DNA from: Bacillota bacterium
GTDB lineage: Bacteria > Bacillota > DTU065
Length of the DNA: 39,731 nucleotides
Direction of reading: 5' to 3'
Assembly: GCA_028708605.1 (NCBI GenBank)
Contig: JAQVYS010000012.1
Span: forward strand, 1-39,731
Shown here: positions 15,614-24,527 of the stretch, in pieces
How positions within the stretch are numbered: the stretch's first letter is position 1
How the letters are laid out: each line of letters starts with the position of its first letter
Notes under the pieces: generated by a model
Told to the model about the DNA's origin: nothing
What the model saw: the letters and a program-made list of their open reading frames with translations, nothing else
Databases searched by the model: none
Position numbers and translations under genes: made by a program

Positions 15614-16372
15614 GTGGAGATACTGAGAGTTGAAAACATTAGTAAGGTATATGGCTCCAAAAAAAGTGACAAACAATATATGGCTCTTAGTGATATTTCT
15701 TTTAAAATTAATGCAGGCGATTTTGTAGGTGTTATGGGCGCTTCGGGATCTGGAAAAACTACGCTTTTAAACATTTTAGGAAGCATTGATACACCAACTA
15801 CAGGTAGCTATTTTATTGATGGGAAGGATATCACCTCATTTAAGAAAAACCAGCTGGCAATACACAGAATCAAAAACATAGGTTTTATTTTTCAAGATTA
15901 TAATCTCTTAGAGACCATGACACTAAAGGAAAACATTATTTTGCCTTTAGCTCTAAACGGTTATGGAGCAAGTGAAATGGAAAAGAGGCTTAATGAGCTT
16001 TCTAAGAACCTAGGGATAGAGAAGATACTTGACAAATATCCCTATGAGGTTTCTGGTGGTGAAATGCAACGCACTGCTGCTTGCCGCGCTTTGATCACTT
16101 CACCGAAAATTATTTTAGCTGATGAGCCAACAGGAAACCTTGACTCAAAGTCAGGCAAAGCTCTTTTAGATCTACTAACTTTCATTAACGAACACTATCA
16201 AGCTACAATTTTGATGGTTACCCATGATGTATTTGCTGCGAGTTACTGTAAAAAGATCTTGTTTATCCGTGACGGGGAGATCTATAACGAGTTATATGCT
16301 GGAGACAATAAAAAGCAATTTTACGAGTCAATCATCGATGTGATGAGTGTACTTGGTGGTGAAATTAGATGA
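15614..16372 (+). CDS. bceA: ABC transporter ATPase, BceA-like
   Basis: Nucleotide-binding subunit of 252 residues. Walker A is GASGSGKTT (42-50), the Q-loop is IFQDYN, the signature is VSGGEMQR, Walker B is IILADEP followed by TGNLDS, and the switch His is in VTHDV. It belongs to the MacB/BceA branch, which works with FtsX-type permeases. The GTG at 15614 follows AGGAGTGGAG; the earlier TTG at 15593 is before that site. The stop overlaps the permease start (ATGA). With its permease it probably frees lipid-II-cycle intermediates from antimicrobial peptides and signals flux to the kinase, as shown for B. subtilis BceAB; the actual ligand here is unknown. Confidence 0.92.
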   Translation: MEILRVENISKVYGSKKSDKQYMALSDISFKINAGDFVGVMGASGSGKTTLLNILGSIDTPTTGSYFIDGKDITSFKKNQLAIHRIKNIGFIFQDYNLLETMTLKENIILPLALNGYGASEMEKRLNELSKNLGIEKILDKYPYEVSGGEMQRTAACRALITSPKIILADEPTGNLDSKSGKALLDLLTFINEHYQATILMVTHDVFAASYCKKILFIRDGEIYNELYAGDNKKQFYESIIDVMSVLGGEIR

Positions 16373-18354
16373 ACCTAACTCAAATTGCTGCTCGCAACAT
16401 TAAGCAAAATTTTAGTAAGTACGTCATGTATTTTTTCTCTCTGAGTTTTAGTGTGTTTACTGTGTTTTCTTTTTTAGCCTTGATGTATAATGAATCCGTG
16501 CTTGAGGCTATCGTGTATGATGCTCGGTACGAATCACTTCTAGGATTTTTTCGCATCATTATTTTGGTTTTTGTGATGTTTTTTCTAATTAGTTCTAATA
16601 AAAGCTTTATCAGAGCCAGAAAAAAGGAGATTTCAACCTACGCGTTATTTGGCATGTCTAATTGGAAAATTGGCACACTATTGTTTCTTGAGACTATGTT
16701 AGTAGGTCTGGTTGCACTCCTTGTAGGTCTTGGAGCGGGAGTCTTTTTTTCAAAACTAAATGCGATGTTTTTATTGAATCTTGCTTTGGATGGCGTTGTA
16801 GATAACATTGCTTTTACATTAGATCCAAGGGCAATTTACTATACAGTGCTACCCTTTTCAGTGGTGTTTGTGTTGATGGGTTTATCTGGACTAAGAGTGG
16901 TCTCTAAGTTTGAACTTGTAGAGCTTTTTAGGGCTGGTAAGATGGCTGAGAGTCGCTTTGAAGGTTCAGTCCTAATTTTGCTTGTCTCACTGCTACTAAT
17001 TGGAACAGGCTATTATATAGCTTGGATTCCCGATGTTCGTGTTGTTTCATCTCAAGCGATTAGTATCTTGCTTTTAGTCATCGTAGGTACTTATCTGTTT
17101 TTTTGGCAGGGTTTGCCTAAAGTTTTAAACATTTTCAAAAGACATAAGGGTAAATATTATATAGGAGAAAACCTCATATCTGTATCACTATTTTCCCATC
17201 GTATGAGGTCAATTGGTTCTTTGATGGCAACAATTGCGGTATTATCGGCAGTTGCAGCTACCGCAATCTCAACAGGGTTCTCGCTTTATAGAAATATTAC
17301 TATCAACGCCTATAATACGGTAGGTTTTGATATGTACTTTTATGGTGGGCAGGAAACGATCATGCCAGAGATTGAAGCTGCTTTTTTAAGTGAAGGGGTA
17401 CAAATACTAGATAGCTTTACAACGGAGCGCTATCAAACCCGGCCAAAATTTGAACCAGTGATCATCGATAATATTGAACTCCTAAATAGTGAGCAAGGTT
17501 ATTTTCGAGTTTACTCCGAGTCTATCTACAATAAACTTATTCAAATATCGCGCACCGCTCTAGAACCTGTCAATATTCATGAAGGCAAAGCCATGTGGAT
17601 GATTCAAAAGGGCTATCGAAGCAGTACGGAACAGCTCGTAAGTGCACTTATAGGAAAGACTTTGCAGTTTACTGACAGAGATATAGAAATAACCAGCTTA
17701 GAAGACTCAAGTATCTTGCTTTTTGGTGCATTAAACAGCGTCTTGGTTTTAGATGACAATGATTTTGCTGTTCTATTAGAGCAAGGAGAGATAACTAATA
17801 CTAATCCATCTGGGACGCCTTACGATCAAGTAAGTGTGTTTAGATATGAAAGGCCTCTACACGCTAGAAAGCTAAACAATGACTTGAACAAAATACTAAC
17901 AGGTAGAGTTTCAAGTTACCGAATAGCTTATAACAACTATATTGAAGCGTTAGAAATATTTGGTCTGGTTTGTTTTATTGGCTTTTTTATGAGTGTGGTC
18001 TTTATTCTCATGACAGCAAGCCTCTTATATTTCAAGTTAATTATGGCAGCAGAAGATGAAAAACGTCACTATCAGATGCTTCGCAAAATTGGCCTAGAGC
18101 AAGTGGTAGAGAAAAAGGTTATTAGAAAAAGATTGTTTCCAGTCTTCGTAATACCACTTTTAGTTGGGATTATCCACAGTGTATTTGCAATGAAAACTGC
18201 AGATACGATGGTCTTTACTCAAATGATTTCAGCACAAAACTCCTACCTTATTGTTTTAAGTTCTTCGGCAGTAATGTATGTAGCTTATGCGCTTGTGTAC
18301 GGGATATTCTATTACATTACTAGACATCAGTATACAAGGATAGTAAGATTCTAA
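16369..18354 (+). CDS. bceB: FtsX-like ABC permease, BceB-like
   Basis: Membrane protein of 661 residues. The N-terminus MNLTQIAARNIKQNFSKYVM and the first FtsX block (about residues 50-180, with ARKKEISTYALFGMSNW) match the Bce family. Helices group as four near the start, further pairs at about 200-245 and 280-305, an extracytoplasmic domain of about 200 residues (about 310-520) and three final helices (about 528-655) with KRHYQMLRKIGLEQ between them. The large extracellular domain is the feature thought to contact peptide or lipid targets in this family. It is translationally coupled to the ATPase. No terminator directly follows; the next hairpin is at 18444-18480. Confidence 0.9.
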   Translation: MNLTQIAARNIKQNFSKYVMYFFSLSFSVFTVFSFLALMYNESVLEAIVYDARYESLLGFFRIIILVFVMFFLISSNKSFIRARKKEISTYALFGMSNWKIGTLLFLETMLVGLVALLVGLGAGVFFSKLNAMFLLNLALDGVVDNIAFTLDPRAIYYTVLPFSVVFVLMGLSGLRVVSKFELVELFRAGKMAESRFEGSVLILLVSLLLIGTGYYIAWIPDVRVVSSQAISILLLVIVGTYLFFWQGLPKVLNIFKRHKGKYYIGENLISVSLFSHRMRSIGSLMATIAVLSAVAATAISTGFSLYRNITINAYNTVGFDMYFYGGQETIMPEIEAAFLSEGVQILDSFTTERYQTRPKFEPVIIDNIELLNSEQGYFRVYSESIYNKLIQISRTALEPVNIHEGKAMWMIQKGYRSSTEQLVSALIGKTLQFTDRDIEITSLEDSSILLFGALNSVLVLDDNDFAVLLEQGEITNTNPSGTPYDQVSVFRYERPLHARKLNNDLNKILTGRVSSYRIAYNNYIEALEIFGLVCFIGFFMSVVFILMTASLLYFKLIMAAEDEKRHYQMLRKIGLEQVVEKKVIRKRLFPVFVIPLLVGIIHSVFAMKTADTMVFTQMISAQNSYLIVLSSSAVMYVAYALVYGIFYYITRHQYTRIVRF

Positions 18355-18443
18355 AAGCTCTCAGAGACCAAATAGTATTTAGCCTCTAAAGTTTTAACAA
18401 GGCTAGTTCTTTTCAATGAAGAAAATCGGTTATTAAAACTTAA

Positions 18444-18480
18444 AAACCTCGTTAGCCTAGGTATTAGACTAACGAGGTTT
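18444..18480. terminator. bidirectional terminator hairpin
   Basis: The 12-base perfect stem AAACCTCGTTAG / CTAACGAGGTTT has a 13-base loop. The minus-strand flank is U-rich (TTTTTAAGTTTTAAT), so it ends the 29-codon ORF transcript; the plus-strand flank is weaker and may end the Bce operon. Confidence 0.75.
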
Positions 18481-18483
18481 AAT

Positions 18484-18573
18484 TTACTCAGGGAACGCCA
18501 GAATAAGCAATATTAAAATCAAAAAAAGCGTAAAAGCAGTCTTTAATAGGGTTTTAACCTGTTGAGTGTTCAC
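18484..18573 (-). CDS. uncalled 29-residue single-helix membrane peptide
   Basis: A short ORF beginning MNTQQVKTLLKT, continuing as one hydrophobic helix of about 16 residues and ending LAFPE. GGGGAGGG stands five bases before the GTG, and an intrinsic terminator begins three bases after the stop. Strong start, hydrophobic helix and terminator together argue for a real gene. It is 172 bases downstream of dinB on the same strand and tail-to-tail with bceB. Possible roles include a small regulatory subunit of a membrane complex, a stress peptide or a type I toxin; nothing in the sequence decides. I do not recognise the family. Confidence 0.6.
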   Translation of the reverse strand: MNTQQVKTLLKTAFTLFLILILLILAFPE

Positions 18574-18745
18574 AAAATCCCTCCCCAATAACTTACGCTC
18601 GGCTTAGGATCTATGGGAATGACTAAGGAACTAATTGGGACTAAAGGCTATGGGGTACTTGAAATTTGGAGAAAGAAGTGTTGATTTAGAAAGATTGAGA
18701 GATCTTTACCTGAGCCTCAAGAGGTTATAAACACTTGATTTTCGA

Positions 18746-19894
18746 CTAGTCATGTTTACCAGGTTCCGTATCAAGGATTGTGGCTTTTTTAATATCGAAA
18801 CCTTTATTTTGAAGAGAGTCTATCGTTTCCCAAAGCTTTGACTTTTCTTCTTCACTTTCAAAAAGGTTAAGAGTTTCTATGCTCGAAAAGTTAGAAAGGC
18901 TTACGCCAAGGAGTCGAAAAGGACCTTTGTACGTTTTAGCAAGTTTTTTTACTTCCTCAAAGAGAATATCGGTATCAGAGGTTGCTTCATCTAGGGTGTG
19001 GCTTTTTTCAAAGGTGGTAAAATCAGGAAGACGCATTTTGACTGTGACTGTGCGGCATTTTAATTCTTGTTTTCTAAGCCGTCTTGCGGTTTTGTCTGTG
19101 AGTTGAAGCAATGCTTGATGAATCTTTTCTCCCTCGATATCAATAAGAAAGGTTTCTTCGTTCCCGATAGATTTATTTTGGTCTGCTGCTTCCACAGCGC
19201 GGTTATCGATACCACGGCTCAGCCTATAGAGCTGGTAGCCTTGCTTACCTAAAGACTTTACTAGAGTGTCTAGAGGAGTTTCTCTTAGACTTGGGATATC
19301 CTCTATACCTAGAGATATTAGTTTACTATATGTTGACGGGCCAACTCCCCACATCTTTTTTAGAGGAATACTGTCTAAAAAAGCTAATGGTTCTTTTACA
19401 AGGGTAAGTCCATCAGGCTTTTCTTTTTCTGAGGCTAGCTTTGCTAAGAATTTGTTCGGAGCTATACCCACACTTGCGGTAAGTTGGAGCTTGTCTTTAA
19501 TACGGGCTTTGATTTTTACACCTATCTCATAAAGGTCTTTGTAAAAGTGTTCACAGCCTGTCATGTCCAAAAACGCTTCGTCAATAGAAAGAGGTTCTAC
19601 GAGAGGAGAAAACTCGTCAAAGATTACCATTAGATCCTTAGATACCAAGGTATACTTTTCCATGTCTCCCTTTAGAAAAATCCCATGTGGGCAGAGTTTT
19701 TTAGCCTGAGCGATTGGCTGCGCTGAATGCACACCAAATTTTCGTGCCTCGTAGGAGCATGTAGAAACTACCCCTCTGCTTGATAAAGGGTCTGCACCTA
19801 TTATGACAGGTTTGCCTTTTAGTTCGGGATTATCGCGAACTTCTACAGCGGCAAAAAATGCATCCATATCAACATGGACAATAGTTTTAGACAT
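18746..19894 (-). CDS. dinB: DNA polymerase IV (Y-family, DinB)
   Basis: Error-prone lesion-bypass polymerase of 382 residues. Palm metal ligands are D9 in IVHVDMDAFF and D105/E106 in PLSIDEAFLD. The steric gate region is DAFFAAVE, and the thumb helix-hairpin-helix contains KMWGVGPSTYSKL. The little-finger domain spans about 235-350. TAGGAGG lies before the ATG. The protein ends at LDTEPGKHD without a recognisable C-terminal clamp-binding extension beyond the core. No LexA-type site is evident in the short gap to the divergent methyltransferase. A small peptide gene follows on the same strand. Confidence 0.95.
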   Translation of the reverse strand: MSKTIVHVDMDAFFAAVEVRDNPELKGKPVIIGADPLSSRGVVSTCSYEARKFGVHSAQPIAQAKKLCPHGIFLKGDMEKYTLVSKDLMVIFDEFSPLVEPLSIDEAFLDMTGCEHFYKDLYEIGVKIKARIKDKLQLTASVGIAPNKFLAKLASEKEKPDGLTLVKEPLAFLDSIPLKKMWGVGPSTYSKLISLGIEDIPSLRETPLDTLVKSLGKQGYQLYRLSRGIDNRAVEAADQNKSIGNEETFLIDIEGEKIHQALLQLTDKTARRLRKQELKCRTVTVKMRLPDFTTFEKSHTLDEATSDTDILFEEVKKLAKTYKGPFRLLGVSLSNFSSIETLNLFESEEEKSKLWETIDSLQNKGFDIKKATILDTEPGKHD

Positions 19895-19932
19895 AAAATA
19901 CCTCCTACAATAAAGGAAAGAGGTTTTAGAAG

Positions 19933-21090
19933 ATGCTTATAGTGTTGCTCAAATCAAACCGAGAAGCAAAGGTTCTAAACGGTTACCCAAATATCTACAG
20001 AGATGAAGTGAAAAAAGTAGAGGGACTTGAAGAAGACGGTGCTATCTGTAACGTCTTTAGTGATGGGTTTAGATTTTTAGGTAAAGGACTTTATTCTAAA
20101 TCTAACGTTTCTGTGAGAATGCTTACTCTTAAAGACGAGGAGATAGACGGTAAGTTTTTTAGAAAAAGGGTAGAAGAGGCTGCCTTAAAACGCAAGGGTT
20201 TTGGCGACTCTTATCGGCTAATTCATGGCGAAGCCGATCTTTTGCCAGGAGTTATCTGTGACAAATACCAAGACTATCTTGTACTCCAAATCCGAAGTGT
20301 TGGCATGGAACGCTATAAAACGATGCTGATTTCCGCAATAGTTGATGTAGTTATGCCAAAAGGTATCTATGAAAGAAGTGATTTTTTAAGTTCTGCTTCA
20401 GATATTCTTACTCGCAATGTCGGACTACTTTATGGAGAAAATCCTCCAGATGAAATGTCCATAACAGAGCATGGTATCCTCTACAAAGTTGATATAAAAA
20501 AAGGTCAAAAGACTGGGTTTTTCTTCGATCAGAGAGATTCTCGTTTTTTTGTCAGTCAGATCACACCGCAGAACGGACTAGCTTTAGATGCCTTTGCCTT
20601 TACTGGCGGATTTGCCTTAAATATGGCAAAATCTGGTGCCTCAAGGGTTATTGCTTTAGATAAAGATGAAGACGCAGTTACACTCGGGATAAAAAATGCA
20701 GCGATTAATGGGCTAGCTAATGTTGAGTTTATTACAACACGCTATGAAAACTACATGAAAAGCTACCAGGGTGAACCCTTTGATATTATTGTGCTTGACC
20801 CACCATCTGTCATTAAAAAGAAGGAAGAAAGAAAAAAAGGTCTAGAGATTTTTCAAAACATTGTTTCTCTAGCAATTCCTCATCTAAAAGATGGTGGTAT
20901 ATTAGGGCTTTGTAGTTGCGCTTACCAGCTAGACCTCAATTTATTGATCGATGCTATTCGCAAGGCTTATAATGAAACATTTAAAGTGCTACAGGTTATA
21001 GGGGTAACCTCTCAGTCTAAGGATCATCCGTGGATTTTGTCATATCCAGAAAGCCTTTATCTCAAGTGTATCTGGGTTAAGGTATCTTAA
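19933..21090 (+). CDS. class I rRNA methyltransferase, RlmI/RlmK-like
   Basis: S-adenosylmethionine-dependent methyltransferase of 385 residues, likely acting on a cytosine of 23S rRNA (m5C). It has an N-terminal PUA domain (about 1-75) for RNA binding, a linker with HGEADLLPGVICDKY, and a Rossmann-like catalytic domain from about 195. Family motifs are GQKTGFFFDQRDSR, LDAFAFTGGFAL for cofactor binding and IIVLDPPS. The catalytic Cys is probably in LGLCSCAYQ. AAAGAGG lies upstream of the ATG. It is divergent from dinB and ends in a strong terminator that overlaps its stop codon. Confidence 0.88.
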   Translation: MLIVLLKSNREAKVLNGYPNIYRDEVKKVEGLEEDGAICNVFSDGFRFLGKGLYSKSNVSVRMLTLKDEEIDGKFFRKRVEEAALKRKGFGDSYRLIHGEADLLPGVICDKYQDYLVLQIRSVGMERYKTMLISAIVDVVMPKGIYERSDFLSSASDILTRNVGLLYGENPPDEMSITEHGILYKVDIKKGQKTGFFFDQRDSRFFVSQITPQNGLALDAFAFTGGFALNMAKSGASRVIALDKDEDAVTLGIKNAAINGLANVEFITTRYENYMKSYQGEPFDIIVLDPPSVIKKKEERKKGLEIFQNIVSLAIPHLKDGGILGLCSCAYQLDLNLLIDAIRKAYNETFKVLQVIGVTSQSKDHPWILSYPESLYLKCIWVKVS

Positions 21091-21121
21091 AAGAGCTCAA
21101 ACAAGGTTCGAGCTCTTTTTG
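21089..21121. terminator. intrinsic terminator between convergent genes
   Basis: The ten-base stem AAAAGAGCTC / GAGCTCTTTT with an 11-base loop ends in a T run. It overlaps the methyltransferase stop and can serve both strands. Confidence 0.88.
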
Positions 21122-21124
21122 ACT

Positions 21125-22783
21125 TTAATAGACGGTAGAGTAGAGCAGAGCTTTAGAGGAGCTGTCGAAGAAAGAGACAACATAACTGTAATTTGCTCTG
21201 CGATTTGTAGAGAAGCTTACCGGTATCTCTAGTATTCTAATATTTGAGCTATATGAGCGAGTGATAGTGTATTCAAAGACTTCTTTTGCTTCAAGATAGT
21301 TTTGAAAGAAAGGTGCTTCTGCTAAGGTTACAAAAACCTTGATATCCCTAGTAAAGTTCGAGGGGACATACTCTACAGTAAGCCTACCACTTACTCTGTT
21401 GAAGATTGATGTGTCGGTGTATGTGGTTCTAAGCTCTGGTCTAGTTACACCCCTATATCCACTAGGGGTACTGATAAAGTTAGTTATCTTGGTTTGACCG
21501 TTAGAAAAGATAGATGGTAGTTCAATTTTGTCAGAATCTAGGAACCGGTATTTACTTACAAATGACTCATGGAAGTTCTCTTCTCCCCACATTGGGTAGT
21601 AGATAGAGGTGGTATTGCTAGTTGTTATATCTCGCAGATAGCGCAGAGCATTTTGATGAGAGTTAAGATAGCTTACTGAAAATAGCTCTGCGATATTCAT
21701 TGAAGTTTGAGGATAGCCAACTACAGTAACATTAACGTTTCTTCTACTTATTTGTCCTGAGATGTCTTGCACCTCAATTGCAATGGTGTTAGCACCTTCT
21801 TGAAGATAGACGACTTCGTTAATACTAGCGGTTCTACCCCAGAAACCACTAATACTTTTGCCGTTTACTCTAATCCAGTTAATGTTATTATTTGCAGTCA
21901 CTGTGGCTTTAAGGGTTACAGGGGTCTGAGCTTGGTAGCTGACGATTTGGGAATTGTCCAAAGGCTCGTGAACCGTAATTTGCGGAGGATTAGAGACTTT
22001 CTTTGTAAAGAGCTCTAAGCGAACATTAGAAAACTCAAAGTCGTCATAGTCGTTTTCGAACTGCGAACTGATTGTCAGGGTATTAGAGCCAGTTCTAAGG
22101 ACGTTTGTTGGCACTTCTACAACCCATTCACCAGAATTACCGAAATTATTGTTTAGGCGTAGGAAACCTACTCTTTGACCATTAATCTGTACAGGATTGT
22201 TAGACTCGGCGCCTTTTACAGTTATTTTAAGGAGCGCTCTTTCAATCTGTCCAACCGCAATAGGTAGGTTAAATGTAGTTTCATACTTAGGCCCTTTTGT
22301 AGGCATTTGAAACTGTGAGTTTTTAATACCAGAATAGAGATCATCGCCAAGGTGATGCAGTCTTGGGTCGATGATGATATAGTTTTCTGTCAGTGGCATC
22401 ATCTTAAACGAGTGCCTGCTTCTACCTAAGTTATTTGTGTAATGGACTTGACTTTCTGGGACATATCCTTCAGCTTCAACCTGTAAAACAAGCATAGTAG
22501 GTAGATCACCAAAGGGAAGGTTTAGACGGAAATAGCCCTCCAAATCACTATAGGTTACATATAAATTGGCGCCAACTGAAACAAAGACCTTTCCGTTTCT
22601 AAGACTGTCACCACTTGTTGTATAGAGATTGCCTTCAATATAGCTACCACCAGTAGTAGGGACACTAGGAGAATAGGTTTGCCCAGTTTGCAGAGGATCG
22701 TTTAGGTCTATTCCTGCTGCCTCTACAAAAACTGTAAGCGTACAAAGTATACTAAACAACAAAAAGAGGCGTTTGAAATTCAT
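21125..22783 (-). CDS. large secreted beta-sandwich protein, unknown function
   Basis: Exported protein of 552 residues. The signal peptide ends around VEAAG (residue 24). Residues 45-125 resemble a carboxypeptidase-regulatory-like domain (YIEGNLYTTSGDSLRNGKVF, DLEGYFRLNLPFG). Residues 140-265 form a jelly-roll-like region with GSNTLTISSQF. Residues 270-355 look like a bacterial Ig-like domain (PPQITVHEPLDNSQI; LQEGANTIAIEVQDISGQ). The last 190 residues are beta-rich and not recognised. No catalytic motif is visible, so a structural or carbohydrate-binding envelope role is more likely than an enzyme. The second ATG (22783) lies six bases after GGAGGG and is preferred over the one touching it. 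Confidence 0.75.
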   Translation of the reverse strand: MNFKRLFLLFSILCTLTVFVEAAGIDLNDPLQTGQTYSPSVPTTGGSYIEGNLYTTSGDSLRNGKVFVSVGANLYVTYSDLEGYFRLNLPFGDLPTMLVLQVEAEGYVPESQVHYTNNLGRSRHSFKMMPLTENYIIIDPRLHHLGDDLYSGIKNSQFQMPTKGPKYETTFNLPIAVGQIERALLKITVKGAESNNPVQINGQRVGFLRLNNNFGNSGEWVVEVPTNVLRTGSNTLTISSQFENDYDDFEFSNVRLELFTKKVSNPPQITVHEPLDNSQIVSYQAQTPVTLKATVTANNNINWIRVNGKSISGFWGRTASINEVVYLQEGANTIAIEVQDISGQISRRNVNVTVVGYPQTSMNIAELFSVSYLNSHQNALRYLRDITTSNTTSIYYPMWGEENFHESFVSKYRFLDSDKIELPSIFSNGQTKITNFISTPSGYRGVTRPELRTTYTDTSIFNRVSGRLTVEYVPSNFTRDIKVFVTLAEAPFFQNYLEAKEVFEYTITRSYSSNIRILEIPVSFSTNRRANYSYVVSFFDSSSKALLYSTVY

Positions 22784-22815
22784 TATCATCCCTCCAAACT
22801 ATTCTTTTTAGACTT

Positions 22816-22848
22816 GATATCTTAAGAGGGGTTACTCTTTAAGATATC
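22816..22848. repeat. bulged 13-bp inverted repeat in a divergent promoter region
   Basis: GATATCTTAAGAG and CTCTTTAAGATATC pair with a single extra T and a six-base loop. No T-run follows on either strand, so a regulatory hairpin or operator for the secreted-protein gene is more likely than a terminator. A TATACT -10-like element lies just upstream on the minus strand at about 22867. Confidence 0.5.
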
Positions 22849-23063
22849 ATTATGCACCTACCTTGAGTATAAACGTATTAACCAGTTTTTACTACCTAAT
22901 ATAGGAAAAGTAGGGAATAACCTCTCCTTTAGATTTCAAAAGATAAGCAAGTTTTTTCTTTGTTTACGAAGAGGAATTTTACGAGTTTAAGAAGGTATAA
23001 CACCTCTTTAGCTGAATATCACAATTGGAAAGTATTTTAAATTAATAGGCGGGGGGAAGTTGT

Positions 23064-23792
23064 ATGAAAAGGTATCTTTTGGCAATTCTTGTGATTTTGG
23101 TTTTAGTTTCTGGATTTGCTTTTGCTAAAAAACCACTTGCTGTAGTGCGTTCGCAAAAAACTATTGATAAACCAGTAAATTACCCATCCTACACTGCAGA
23201 CTTTGAATTTTTTGTAAAATGGTTAGAGGCTTTTGCTGAGTTTGACATTATCACCGATGAGGATGTAGAAAGTGGCGTTTTAAAGAACTACGAGGCCATT
23301 CTTTTGCCTGACAATGCTGTTATGGGCGCAGATGAAGTAGACTGCTACTTTGACTTTATCGATCGTGGTGGAAGGCTTTTTGCCTGTTCTTCTACCTCGC
23401 TTAGAAAAGAAGATGGCACTTTGACTTCATATCAAATAGCTGATATTATTGGAGTTACTTGGGTCCAGTGGACCAATGCTAAAGATAAACACAATTATAT
23501 GGAGTTTGGCGATCATAAAATCTTTGATGGTCTTGATGTAGAAGGTATAAAGAGCATTACACCTAGTACCCAGATTGTGACTCTTAATCTTGGAGAACCG
23601 CTAGCTACTTGGTATAACGAAGATAAAGTTACCCCAAGTGAAGCTGATGAAAAGAATGCTTGTATTATTGAAAACGAAGGTAGTATCTTTGTAACCTTCT
23701 CAATCAATAATTCCATTTATCTTAGCCACCCTGTATTTGGAAAAATAATGAAAAACGTTGTTGCCTATCTTGCACCTAGTGCAATTAAATAA
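23064..23792 (+). CDS. exported protein with a GATase-like alpha/beta domain
   Basis: Protein of 242 residues. The signal peptide (1-21) ends GFAFA. The mature part looks like a class I glutamine-amidotransferase-like or beta-galactosidase-trimerisation-like fold: an alternating alpha/beta pattern with ILLPDNAVMGADEVDCYFDFIDRGG at about 77-101 and HKIFDGLDVEGI later. No nucleophilic Cys elbow typical of an active amidotransferase is seen at the expected site. A comparable module is found in the exported proteins at 34084 and 34726. GGGGGGAAG is the ribosome site before the ATG. It is a single gene with a strong terminator. Function is unknown. Confidence 0.7.
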   Translation: MKRYLLAILVILVLVSGFAFAKKPLAVVRSQKTIDKPVNYPSYTADFEFFVKWLEAFAEFDIITDEDVESGVLKNYEAILLPDNAVMGADEVDCYFDFIDRGGRLFACSSTSLRKEDGTLTSYQIADIIGVTWVQWTNAKDKHNYMEFGDHKIFDGLDVEGIKSITPSTQIVTLNLGEPLATWYNEDKVTPSEADEKNACIIENEGSIFVTFSINNSIYLSHPVFGKIMKNVVAYLAPSAIK

Positions 23793-23801
23793 TGGGGAAA
23801 C

Positions 23802-23832
23802 AAAAATCTCTGGTTTAACTCCAGAGATTTTT
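23802..23832. terminator. intrinsic terminator
   Basis: The 12-base stem AAAAATCTCTGG / CCAGAGATTTTT with a seven-base loop lies directly after the exported-protein gene and just before the rubrerythrin promoter region. Confidence 0.88.
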
Positions 23833-23874
23833 GGATATTATAGTAAGTGGTAGTATTTTGATAGGAGGTATATT

Positions 23875-24411
23875 ATGGCAGAATTAAAAGGATCCAAAAC
23901 TGAAGCTAATTTGATGGCAGCTTTTGCAGGAGAATCTCAAGCTCGCAACAAGTATACTTTTTATGCATCACAAGCGAAAAAAGAAGGATATGAGCAAATA
24001 GCAGGGATTTTTGAAGAGACTGCAAACCATGAAAAAGAACATGCTAAAAGGATTTATAGATTCCTTAACGGTATAAAAGATACCCATGCTAACCTACTTG
24101 ACGCTGCTGAAGGCGAAAACTATGAGTGGACAACTATGTACAAAAACTTTGAAATTGATGCAAAGGAAGAAGGCTTTACCGAAATTGCCACTTTCTTCCA
24201 TGAAGTTGCTGAAGTCGAAGAAGAACATGAAAAACGTTATCTGAAATTAGCTGATAATGTAGCCAATGGTGTAGTTTTCAAGAGAGATGAACCAGTAAGA
24301 TGGATGTGCAGAAACTGTGGTTATGTCCATGATGGAACTGAAGCTCCAAAAGTATGTCCTGCATGTGCACACCCACAGAGTTATTTCCAACTTAAAGCTG
24401 AAAATTATTAA
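23875..24411 (+). CDS. rbr: rubrerythrin
   Basis: Cytosolic non-haem diiron peroxidase of 178 residues that reduces hydrogen peroxide in anaerobes. The four-helix ferritin-like domain (1-140) has iron ligands in [24 protein letters not shown] and [12 protein letters not shown]. The C-terminal rubredoxin domain binds one iron through C145, C148, C161 and C164 (MCRNCGY and VCPACAHP). AGGAGG precedes the ATG. It is transcribed alone between two terminators. Rubrerythrins are classic PerR targets in clostridia and a perR gene is at 941; the leader shares only a TAGTAA half-site with the perR palindrome, so regulation is not established. Confidence 0.97.
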   Translation: MAELKGSKTEANLMAAFAGESQARNKYTFYASQAKKEGYEQIAGIFEETANHEKEHAKRIYRFLNGIKDTHANLLDAAEGENYEWTTMYKNFEIDAKEEGFTEIATFFHEVAEVEEEHEKRYLKLADNVANGVVFKRDEPVRWMCRNCGYVHDGTEAPKVCPACAHPQSYFQLKAENY

Positions 24412-24425
24412 TAAAGACAGCGCAA

Positions 24426-24457
24426 AAACTCAGGCCTTATCGGCTTGAGTTTTTTTT
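24426..24457 (+). terminator. intrinsic terminator after rubrerythrin
   Basis: The 11-base stem AAACTCAGGCC / GGCTTGAGTTT (one G-U pair) with a five-base loop is followed by a T run. Confidence 0.9.
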
Positions 24458-24527
24458 GGAGGGGCAGGAAGATACATACAGAAAGAATAAATAGATAGGA
24501 ATAACAAGCATGAAAAGAGGTAAGTTT

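Larger units (their letters stand above)
18355..18745. other. 391-base gap between the bceB and dinB stop codons
   Basis: The gap holds a strong two-way hairpin (18444-18480) and an uncalled 29-codon ORF on the minus strand (18484-18573). The remaining 172 bases (18574-18745) show no promoter that I can call and no RNA gene. Confidence 0.7.

Noticed and set aside
23836-23860. TAGTAA...TAGTA element before rubrerythrin as a Per box
   Set aside because: The two halves are in the same orientation, so there is no dyad symmetry like that of the perR palindrome.
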